A stretch of 64,000 nt of DNA from Saccharopolyspora endophytica (lineage in GTDB: Bacteria > Actinomycetota > Actinomycetes > Mycobacteriales > Pseudonocardiaceae). Positions 26,901 to 33,730 of this stretch are shown here, one piece after another. Position numbers and translations under genes: made by a program. The notes under the pieces are model-generated. The model saw only the letters and a program-made list of their open reading frames with translations. It had not been told where the DNA came from and did not search any database. Location of the stretch: contig NZ_JAGPXE010000007.1 in assembly GCF_018070075.1 (NCBI RefSeq), positions 186,001 to 250,000 on the forward strand, read 5' to 3'. Positions within the stretch are counted from its first letter, which is position 1, and every line of letters starts with the position of its first letter.

Positions 26901-29113
26901 CCGCGCGGAACGGCGAGCTGACCGTCACCGAGCGGGAGGCGCTCGCCAAGACCTACGACCAGCCCTGCCCTCGGTCGAGCCAGGCGCGCAGGCTGGTGCT
27001 GCGGAGGCTGCTGGAGCCGATCAACGAGGTGACCGGTCACTGGGGCGAGAAGAACGCCGCCCGCGTCTGCAACAGCGTACTGGGCCGGGTGCACAAGGAA
27101 CAGCGGCCGTACTGGCGCTGGGATGAGGCGACCTGGATCGACCTCGCCGAGCAGGCCGGAGTCTCCAGCGACCGCGCGCAGCGCGCGCCGGTGATCGCCG
27201 TGGCGCACCTGCTGGGCCTGCACCGCAGCTTGCACCACCATGTGCAGGTTCAGGAATCGAGGGTTGCCGACCTGGTGTTCGGCCGCGACGCGTTCCAGGT
27301 GGTGTTGGCCGAGGTGATCGACACGTTGCGCTCGTGGGACGCGTCCCAGCACACCGTGGTCGGCCAGATCCCGGCGGCGTTGAGCGACCTGCTGCTGGTG
27401 ACCGGCACGCCGCGCCTGCAGGACATCACCGAGCAGCGGATCCGCGAACTGGCCGAGCGGTATCCGGCAGGTGCGCGGCGGCGCGGGCTGATCAAGATTT
27501 CGCGGGTGCTCGCGCACAAGGGCATCATCGCCACGGCGCTGCACGGTAACGACACTCAGCGCGGACCGCGGCCGGACACCCTGGCCACGGTGCCACCGAG
27601 CTGGCTGGCCTGGGCGCAGCGCTGGCGAGACCTGTCCACTCATGAGCCGGGCACGATCCGCGGGATGTTCTCGGTGATCCTCATCGCCGGACGCTGGGCG
27701 GCCGAGAAACACCCCGAGGCGCTCGAACCGCAGCTGTGGACCCGCGATATCGCCGCCGAGTACGTCGCCGACACCCTGCACGCGGTCCACGGGCAATGGG
27801 CCGGGCACAACCGCAACACCACCAAGCGCGGCCAGCCGCTGACCGCCGTGGGCAAGGTGCAGCGCATCGACAGCCTGCGCGGGTTCTTCTCCGACTTGAT
27901 CGAGTGGGAGTGGATCAAACCCAGGTTCGACCCGCGCAAGGCCCTGGCCGGACCGCTGTCGGTGCGCGCCCAGATCGGCCCGAATCCACGGATCATCGAC
28001 GAGGTCTCCTGGGCCAAGCTGATGGCCGCCGGGCTCACGCTCAACAGCGAGGACCTCAACGAATACGGCACCCCGCGGGCCAAGGCCACCGCCGATGGCC
28101 GGCGGTTGTACTACCCGATCGAGATGGTCCGCGCCCTGGTCGGCGTGTGGCTGTTCGCCGGGTGCCGCATCGACGAGATCCGCCGACTGGACGTCGACTG
28201 CATCGACCGGGACGAGGGCCGCGACGACAAGACCGGGGAGACCTTCCCGATCTGCCTGCTGCGAGTGCCGCAGAACAAGACCTCGCGGCCGTTCTCCAAG
28301 CCGGTCGACCCGATCGTCGGCCAGCTCATCGATGCGTGGAAGCACGTCCGGCCGTCGCAACCCAAGATCGTGGACCGCAAGACCGGTGAGCACCGCGAGT
28401 TCCTGTTCTGCGTCCGCGGCGAGCAGATCGGCCGGGCCTACCTCAACGACACCGTGCTGCCCGCGCTCTGCCGCAAGGCCGGTATCCCCGAATCCGACTC
28501 CCGAGGAGCGCTGACCAGCCACCGCGCCCGGTCCACCATCGCCACCCAACTACTCAACGCACTTGAGCCACTGTCCATTGCGGACCTGAAGGAATGGTTG
28601 GGGCACAAGCACTTCTCCAGCACCCGGCACTACGCTGCGATCCTGCAACGCCGACTCACCGCCGCCTACCGCAAGGCCGACTACTTCGCCCGCAACGTGC
28701 GCACCATCCAGGTGCTCATCGACCGGGAGACCATCCTGTCCGGCGGCGCGACCGATGGTGAGCAGCCGTGGAAGTACTACGACCTCGGGGACGGGTACTG
28801 CACCTACGACTTCTTCGCCAAATGCCCGCACCGGCTCGCTTGCGCCCGCTGCCCGTTCTACCTGCCCAAGGAATCCAGCGCCGGGCGCTTGCTCGAAGTC
28901 AAAGACGGCGTCGACCAGATGCTCGAACGCCTCACCCTCACCGACGACGAACGCGCCGCCCTCGAAGGCGACCGCGACGCCCTCGCCACGCTGGCCGAAC
29001 GCCTCGCCAAAGTCCCCACCCCCGCCGGGCCTACACCGGAGCAACTCGGCACAGATCGCGCGTTCGTCGCGCTCACCACCGTTCAGGACAGCCTCACCGG
29101 AGGACGACCATGA
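26894..29113 (+). CDS. Large tyrosine recombinase, second of the pair
   Basis: A 739-residue recombinase. The N-terminal ~350 residues are helical and family-specific. Catalytic residues follow: Arg in LFAGCRIDEIRRLDVDC, the SHRARSTIATQLLN helix in the His-x-x-Arg position, and LKEWLGHKHFSSTRHYAAI with His and Tyr. A C-terminal cysteine cluster (YCTYDFFAKCPHRLACARC) is probably a zinc knuckle. It starts inside the end of the first recombinase gene. Paired unequal recombinases like these usually act together on one element. Confidence 0.88.
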   Translation: MVTARNGELTVTEREALAKTYDQPCPRSSQARRLVLRRLLEPINEVTGHWGEKNAARVCNSVLGRVHKEQRPYWRWDEATWIDLAEQAGVSSDRAQRAPVIAVAHLLGLHRSLHHHVQVQESRVADLVFGRDAFQVVLAEVIDTLRSWDASQHTVVGQIPAALSDLLLVTGTPRLQDITEQRIRELAERYPAGARRRGLIKISRVLAHKGIIATALHGNDTQRGPRPDTLATVPPSWLAWAQRWRDLSTHEPGTIRGMFSVILIAGRWAAEKHPEALEPQLWTRDIAAEYVADTLHAVHGQWAGHNRNTTKRGQPLTAVGKVQRIDSLRGFFSDLIEWEWIKPRFDPRKALAGPLSVRAQIGPNPRIIDEVSWAKLMAAGLTLNSEDLNEYGTPRAKATADGRRLYYPIEMVRALVGVWLFAGCRIDEIRRLDVDCIDRDEGRDDKTGETFPICLLRVPQNKTSRPFSKPVDPIVGQLIDAWKHVRPSQPKIVDRKTGEHREFLFCVRGEQIGRAYLNDTVLPALCRKAGIPESDSRGALTSHRARSTIATQLLNALEPLSIADLKEWLGHKHFSSTRHYAAILQRRLTAAYRKADYFARNVRTIQVLIDRETILSGGATDGEQPWKYYDLGDGYCTYDFFAKCPHRLACARCPFYLPKESSAGRLLEVKDGVDQMLERLTLTDDERAALEGDRDALATLAERLAKVPTPAGPTPEQLGTDRAFVALTTVQDSLTGGRP

Positions 29114-29124
29114 ACACCCCACCA

Positions 29125-29361
29125 CTACTCGGATCCAGGCCCGAACAACACCTCGCCGTCACTGCCACCGAGCAGAAGCGTGAACCGGTTGAGATCGTTG
29201 CGCAGCTGGCGGGTGTCGTAGGCGCGGTTGCCGACGAAGCTGCTCAGCGACTCGTCGACGTGATCGGCCTCGGTGGCAAGCCAGTCGTGGACGAACTGAA
29301 ACAGCTCGACGAGCTCGGCCGCGTCGCCGATGTCCAGATTTACAGAGGGCATGATGGGCAC
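29125..29361 (-). CDS. Small hypothetical cargo protein
   Basis: A 78-residue acidic protein (VNLDIGDAAELVELFQFV, ESLSSFVGNRAYDTRQL) that I do not recognise. GTG 29361 is preceded by AAGGA. It runs opposite to the recombinases, converges with the end of the second one, and follows the next gene by 33 bp, so the two probably form a cargo operon. Confidence 0.55.
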   Translation of the reverse strand: MPIMPSVNLDIGDAAELVELFQFVHDWLATEADHVDESLSSFVGNRAYDTRQLRNDLNRFTLLLGGSDGEVLFGPGSE

Positions 29362-29394
29362 AATCCTTGGTCAGGGTTGGCTGAAGGTTGGGGA

Positions 29395-30099
29395 TCAGCC
29401 AGACGAGTCTGTGCCGGACTCCTGCTGGCCAGCGGGCAACGGGATTGGGACAGTGGTCTGCCCGCCGGGATGTTCAACGACCAGGGTGAGAGCGCGTGCT
29501 TGTTCCGGTGGGCCTGGTTCAAGCGTGCACCTCTCGACAAACAAGACGTGCGACCCCGATCCACCCCCGCCTCCGCCTCGATACTGGGTTCCGACATCAT
29601 CCCACCCGCGCCAGCGCACACCTGGTCCGAACCGTTCTCGCATCCGACGCGCATCGATGTCGACATGCGCGAGATTCAGCGCGAGGAAGGTCGACCACAC
29701 CTCCAGGCTCACCAGATTCGCCGTTACCTCCCCGATCGTGAGGCTGCGTCCCACCAACGGAACAATGTGGCGCAGTACGGGAGTGGGCGGATCTTCGATT
29801 GCCCGCCGCCACTCGGGTCGCTCAATGCCCACTCGCCTGGCCACAGCCTCGCCGCTGCTCGTGGCCGACGTCTCCTGTCGCACGACCGTGAGCCAACCGG
29901 AACGCTGCAGGGTCACCTCCAGGTCGGCGAGGATCTGCTCGGCCTCCTCCTGACGGAGTGCCCCCGCGGCCACCAGCCCGATCGCCACCCCACGGATCTC
30001 AAACCGGTTGAAGCTATTTTGCCTGCCGAGTGCCGGCTGTCCCTTGCCCGCTCCCAGACTGTCGGCAATCAGCTTCTCCAGATATCCACGCCCGTCCAT
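29395..30099 (-). CDS. Hypothetical cargo protein with a glycine-rich linker
   Basis: About 234 residues from ATG 30099 (MDGRGYLEKLIADSLG), which has AGGA at a suitable distance; a TTG at 30174 would add 25 residues. It has a helical N-terminal part (GLVAAGALRQEEAEQILADL) and a beta-rich C-terminal part (VEVWSTFLALNLAHVDIDA-like). A short poly-Gly run (YRGGGGGGSGSH) comes just before the C-terminal ~50 residues. There is no signal peptide. I know no family for it. Its position suggests an accessory gene carried by the recombinase element. Confidence 0.5.
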   Translation of the reverse strand: MDGRGYLEKLIADSLGAGKGQPALGRQNSFNRFEIRGVAIGLVAAGALRQEEAEQILADLEVTLQRSGWLTVVRQETSATSSGEAVARRVGIERPEWRRAIEDPPTPVLRHIVPLVGRSLTIGEVTANLVSLEVWSTFLALNLAHVDIDARRMRERFGPGVRWRGWDDVGTQYRGGGGGGSGSHVLFVERCTLEPGPPEQARALTLVVEHPGGQTTVPIPLPAGQQESGTDSSG

Positions 30100-30297
30100 A
30101 CCGTCATCCTGCACCACCGAGAGCGGGAAACGGGCCTCGTTCTGCGAAGTCTCGTGTCGCTGGAGCAGAGGCAAGGATCATTGCCCGCCTTGTCTCGGCA
30201 GCAGCGGCCCGGTCGAACCAATCGACTCCCAACCAGCGTCACCCTCGCGCGACAGCACAGCAGGCGGGCACATCGTTACCGGATATTCGCAATAACT

Positions 30298-30615
30298 TGC
30301 CCATTCCACGGCAACGCGGGCTGGCGCTGGCTGCGCGACAACGACCCCGACGGCTGGGCCGAGGCGGTCGAGTTCGACAAAGCCATCCGCGACGGCTACC
30401 CGCACGCCACGACTCAAGGTCAGCAATTGCGCGGGCAGTACTTCTTGCACCGGTCTTGTCGACCACTCGGCGAAGTCGACCTCGACCCGCCCGCTCTCGG
30501 AAAGCGGCACCTGCGGCTGGTCTCCACCAAGGCGGTGGAGGAGGACGATCCCGACGGCTGCTCGCCGTGGTCGTGCCGGTCCGGCGCACCGGTCACTGTG
30601 GAGCGTGCGGCATGA
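30298..30615 (+). pseudogene. PP-loop (PAPS-reductase-like) protein, 3' part
   Basis: The second half of the gene beginning at 25236: C-PFHGNAGWRWLRDNDPDGW, EFDKAIRDGYPHATTQGQQL, GQYFLHRSCRPLGEVDLDPP and a cysteine-containing end (DGCSPWSCRSGAP). It is cut off from its start by the inserted element. Its stop overlaps the ATG of the VUT gene (ATGA), so downstream genes may have lost their normal translational coupling. Confidence 0.8.
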
Positions 30616-31161
30616 CCGGGCTGCCGCGCTCGCCCGCGACGGCGGGGCACGGGCTCGTCTGGGCGGGTCTGGCGGTGTCGGCCGCCTACGTCGGCTCGGT
30701 GGTGATGGCGAACTGGGCCTTCCACGCACTGGTCGGCTCTGCTCGTCAGCTCGCTGATCGTGCCCGCCGGCACGCTGTGGGCCGGGGTGACGCTGACGCT
30801 GCGAGACCTGCTGCACGAGACCCTGGGCACGTCGGGCGTTCTCGCCGCGATCGTGGTGGGGGCGTGGCTGTCCTGGTCGTTGGCCTCACCGCAGATCGCC
30901 GTCGCGAGCGTTGTCGCGTTCGCCGTGTCCGAGTGCGTCGACTCGGTCATCTACGGCCGGATTCGGGGCCGGTCGCGGCTGGGCGCGGTCGTCGGCTCGA
31001 ACGTCGTCGGGCTGGTGAGCGACAGCGTGCTGTTCGTGCCGCTGGCGTTCGGGTCCTTCGCCGCAGTGCCCGGTCAGATCCTCGGCAAGGCGGTCGCGAC
31101 CGCGCTCACCGTTGCGGTGTTGCTGCTCGCGAATACCGCTCGGCGGGCGGTGTCACGATGA
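30612..31161 (+). pseudogene. VUT-family (YhhQ/QueT-like) membrane transporter, frameshifted
   Basis: The first frame (from ATG 30612) gives HGLVWAGLAVSAAYVGSVV and a first membrane segment. Around 30720 the family-like sequence changes frame and continues as ALLVSSLIVPAGTLWAGVTL, LRDLLHETLGTSGVL, FAVSECVDSVIYGRIRGR and LFVPLAFGSFAAVPGQILG, to a stop at 31161. The whole would be ~182 residues with five or six membrane helices. VUT-family members include transporters of queuosine precursors (7-deazaguanines). Both ends overlap neighbours by ATGA. A single-base error in the assembly cannot be excluded. Confidence 0.7.
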
Positions 31162-32054
31162 GGTTCTTCCTTGGGACCCATCAGCCGTCCTGGCTCGCCC
31201 GCGATCTCGGTGTCCCACTGTTGGTCTCCCACCGCAGGCTGGCCGATCGGCGCAGCCTTCCGCGCGCGAGCGCGCCGTGGGCGTGCGACTCCGGAGGCTT
31301 CACGGAGTTGTCGATGCACGGCAGGTGGCGCATCGACGAACGCGGCTACGTCGCGGCGCTTCGCCGCTACGCCACCGAGATCAGCAACCTCGCGTGGGCC
31401 GCGCCAATGGACCACATGACGGAGGCTCATGTCTTGGCACGCACCGGTGCGACGGTGCGCGTCCATCAGCACCGCACGGTCGCGAACTACCTGCGGCTGC
31501 GTGATCTCGCCCCCGAGTTGCCGATCATCCCCGTACTGCAAGGCCAGTCCATTGCGGACTACAACCGGTGCGCGGACTTCTACGAACGACACGGCGTCGA
31601 TCTCGCCGCACTGCCGCTGGTCGGGGTGGGCAGTGTGTGCCGACGCCAGCACACCGCTGAAGTCGAGCAGATCATGCGGTCGCTGTCGGCTCGCGGGTAC
31701 CGCTTGCACGCTTTCGGAGCGAAGGTGCTCGGGCTGGGGCGCTATGCCGACGCGATCTCCAGCAGTGACTCGGCGGCCTGGAGTTTCCGGGGCAGGTATG
31801 TGCCCGGCTGCACGCCCAGCCACCGCAGCGAATCCAACTGCCTGCGCTTCGCGCTGGCTTGGCACACCAGGCTTCTGACCTCCTTGCGCGCCGAAGAACC
31901 CGGCCATCAGTCCGACCGCGGGCCGACTTCCGCGCGCGGCAAGGGACCGCGAGCAGGCGGCCAGAGAACCGGACGCACCCGCCCTGGCTCGCCGCGTCCG
32001 CGCCAGGCCGGAGGCCGGACGGCCGCTCGCACGCAGAACTCGCGCGCCTCATAG
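31158..32054 (+). CDS. DpdA-like deazapurine DNA/tRNA transglycosylase
   Basis: A 298-residue protein related to tRNA-guanine transglycosylases and to DpdA, which inserts preQ0-type bases into DNA. Diagnostic features are Asp44 in ACDSGGFTEL (the TGT base-binding DSGGF motif), APMDHM, PIIPVLQGQS, VGVGSVCRR, LHAFGAKVLGLGR and Asp204 in SSSDSAAWS (the nucleophile position). The C-terminal ~60 residues after LAWHTRLLTSL are Arg/Gly/Pro-rich and probably disordered. It overlaps the transporter gene (ATGA). It is the only intact gene of the four-gene operon. DNA rather than tRNA as substrate is inferred from the neighbours. Confidence 0.75.
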   Translation: MRFFLGTHQPSWLARDLGVPLLVSHRRLADRRSLPRASAPWACDSGGFTELSMHGRWRIDERGYVAALRRYATEISNLAWAAPMDHMTEAHVLARTGATVRVHQHRTVANYLRLRDLAPELPIIPVLQGQSIADYNRCADFYERHGVDLAALPLVGVGSVCRRQHTAEVEQIMRSLSARGYRLHAFGAKVLGLGRYADAISSSDSAAWSFRGRYVPGCTPSHRSESNCLRFALAWHTRLLTSLRAEEPGHQSDRGPTSARGKGPRAGGQRTGRTRPGSPRPRQAGGRTAARTQNSRAS

Positions 32055-32079
32055 CCCTTCACGGAATTGGAGAACCGCC

Positions 32080-32820
32080 ATGCCTTCGAACACCACCGCG
32101 CAGGATGAGTCCGGCGACCGCATTCCGCGTTGGGCTGCGACCGCCGGCCGCCAGACTTTCGGGCAGCGCCTCACAGCGATGGGCGTCCGGCTGTTCGGGT
32201 CGGCGACGGAGCCGGACACCGGTGAGGTCACGCCGTCGTGGCGCGTGCGGCAGCACGTCCTGCGCGACTACCACGCCGCGAACCTTGTTGCGGCCCGCAC
32301 CGTGTCCGAGGAATTGGTTCGCGCCGGTTTCAACACCGGAGACGTGCCTTATGGCTATCGCGCTCGGCGGGTCCGGGTCACTCCGGCGGGCCGACGAGCG
32401 CGCTGGCGCACTCGGCTGCAGATCGAACCGGTCGAAGCGTCCACGGTGCGGATGATTTTCGTGTGGAGGGGCGAGGATCGCTTGTCCACCACGGAGATCC
32501 GTCGCCGACTCGCCGCGTCCCGCTACCCCGCGCCGTTGGACCCCGAGACAGGCGAGCCAGGCGTGTGGACGGTGGCGATTGTGCGGGCGATCCTGCGTAA
32601 CCCGAAGTACCTCGGCCGCCAGGTCTGGGGGCGCACCCACCACGGAAAGCCGACTCCGCAAGCTGACTGGGTCTGGTCGGAGGTGTGGGTGCACCCGCCG
32701 CTGGTGACCGCCGAGGAGTTCGCCGCCGCCGACCGGCGCTGGTGGGGTGTCCCCGCCTCGGCCGGGGCCAACGACTTCTCCGCGAATGCGCTGCCGCCCG
32801 ACCAACGGCGGGCCGCGTGA
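32080..32820 (+). CDS. Recombinase-domain-only protein (serine-recombinase relative without catalytic domain)
   Basis: A 246-residue protein with the central 'Recombinase' DNA-binding domain of large serine recombinases (VPYGYRARRVRVTPAGRR, IEPVEASTVRMIFVWR, WTVAIVRAILRNPKYLGRQ, PPLVTAEEFAAADRRW). It has no N-terminal resolvase domain and no catalytic serine. A TTGGAG ribosome site precedes the ATG. It lies upstream of a full large serine recombinase and could be a DNA-binding accessory or directionality factor. Its stop overlaps the next gene's start (TGATG). Confidence 0.7.
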   Translation: MPSNTTAQDESGDRIPRWAATAGRQTFGQRLTAMGVRLFGSATEPDTGEVTPSWRVRQHVLRDYHAANLVAARTVSEELVRAGFNTGDVPYGYRARRVRVTPAGRRARWRTRLQIEPVEASTVRMIFVWRGEDRLSTTEIRRRLAASRYPAPLDPETGEPGVWTVAIVRAILRNPKYLGRQVWGRTHHGKPTPQADWVWSEVWVHPPLVTAEEFAAADRRWWGVPASAGANDFSANALPPDQRRAA

Positions 32821-33125
32821 TGGCCACGAACCACTACCCGGACGGGTTGACGATCGAAGCCATCACCGCACTGCAGCGGGAAGTCGACGATGAACTCCGG
32901 CGGGAGGGCTACCCCGTTCCGCCAGTCCAGCAGGCGTTCGTGGCGGTCCGGCCAGCCCCGGCCCACAGGCTCCGGGCTGACCACTCGTCACCACGAGCCG
33001 AGGGCTCGCCTACGCGGTCGCTGCCGACCGGAGATGGCCCCGTCCGGAGCCCCCAGCGGTCCAGCGGACAACGAGTGCGCCCGGCCGACGACGTGGCCTC
33101 CCGTTCCGGGTCGGGTGACCTATGA
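32820..33125 (+). CDS. Small hypothetical protein in the serine-recombinase module
   Basis: A 101-residue protein. The N-terminal ~50 residues (GLTIEAITALQREVDDELRR) look helical, and the rest is Ser/Pro/Arg-rich and probably disordered. It overlaps both neighbours (TGATG before, ATGA after), so it belongs to one operon. Family unknown. Confidence 0.5.
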   Translation: MATNHYPDGLTIEAITALQREVDDELRREGYPVPPVQQAFVAVRPAPAHRLRADHSSPRAEGSPTRSLPTGDGPVRSPQRSSGQRVRPADDVASRSGSGDL

Positions 33126-33358
33126 CTCCGCAGAGAAAGAGAAGGCAGAGAAAACGCCATCCCGCCAATTCTGGGGGCGTTGCGATCCGAGGCATTCGTC
33201 ACGATCCGCCTGACATTCGCAAGCTCGCAAAAGTCATCGTGAGTCTCGCAACAACAGCAAGGCAAGACGAAGACGCGCCCGAAAACGACTCGTTCGGTAC
33301 GCAAGAATCAAACGTTGCATCGGAAGAGCAGCAAATCGACCATTCGGAAGCGGCGTAA
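33122..33358 (+). CDS. Small basic-then-acidic protein in the serine-recombinase module
   Basis: A 78-residue protein. It has a very basic start (PQRKRRQRKRH), a central helix (PPDIRKLAKVIVSLATTAR) and an acidic tail (DEDAPENDSF). Similar short proteins with the PPDxRKLA helix accompany actinobacterial serine integrases (recalled). The ATG overlaps the previous stop. It is coded in DNA of lower GC than the surroundings. Confidence 0.5.
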   Translation: MTPQRKRRQRKRHPANSGGVAIRGIRHDPPDIRKLAKVIVSLATTARQDEDAPENDSFGTQESNVASEEQQIDHSEAA

Positions 33359-33469
33359 AGAATCACGGCACATCGAGGTAATATTTGAATTGAAAAAGGA
33401 GACGCCGACTTTCGAGCGGCAGCCATTTTGTGGCGATCTCCATTCCGAAATAGACGAGAAGAGCGTGGG
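33359..33469 (+). promoter_or_regulatory. AT-rich gap with a likely promoter for the serine recombinases
   Basis: 111 bp, clearly AT-rich for this genome. It includes TAATAT at about 33380 as a possible -10 and AAAAAGGAG shortly after, which lacks a start codon at the right distance. It breaks the otherwise overlapping gene chain. Inferred promoter only. Confidence 0.4.
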
Positions 33470-33730
33470 ATGACGGGCGCGAACGCAGAACCTTCCGGAA
33501 ACTGGTGCAAAGGTGTTTTCTCCGCAACGCTATCGGCGGCCTCGACCGCAGCGGAGCCGAAGCTTCGGGTCGTCACCTACCGGCGTATGGCATCAGACGC
33601 CCCGGCCACGGCTGCCTCCCTGGACGCGCAGCGCGCGGCGTGCCAACGCCTTATCGAAGAGCTCGGCCTGCACCTCGTTGACGTGTTCATCGAGCCCGAG
33701 CACTCGGCGACCGAGACGAGCGCGCGATGA
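33470..33730 (+). CDS. Serine-recombinase N-terminal fragment lacking the canonical catalytic motif
   Basis: An 86-residue product from ATG 33470. It parallels the start of the next gene (SLDAQRAACQRLIEELGLHL against SIPAQRVKCQRKAEQLGLTI; EPEHSATETS against EPGRTATEMS). The strand that carries the catalytic serine reads VVTYRRMASDAP instead of VIYLRVSSAGQ, and the domain is cut after ~85 residues. It could be a decayed duplicate or a small partner that regulates the full recombinase. The end overlaps the next ATG. Confidence 0.55.
   Translation: MTGANAEPSGNWCKGVFSATLSAASTAAEPKLRVVTYRRMASDAPATAASLDAQRAACQRLIEELGLHLVDVFIEPEHSATETSAR

Larger units (their letters stand above)
25842..30300 (+). 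mobile_element. 4.46-kb two-recombinase element inserted in the PP-loop gene
   Basis: The boundaries follow from the split host gene: TGCC is shared at both junctions (25839-25842 and 30298-30301), and removing 25842-30300 rejoins ...ACVGC and PFHGN... in frame. The insert holds two overlapping tyrosine recombinase genes and two minus-strand unknown genes. I see no long terminal inverted repeats, so it is probably a site-specific recombinase element rather than a classical IS. Confidence 0.8.

Noticed and set aside
26765-28549. A 594-codon minus-strand frame opposite the two recombinase genes
   Set aside because: Biased composition and no motifs; the plus-strand recombinases are intact and overlapping.
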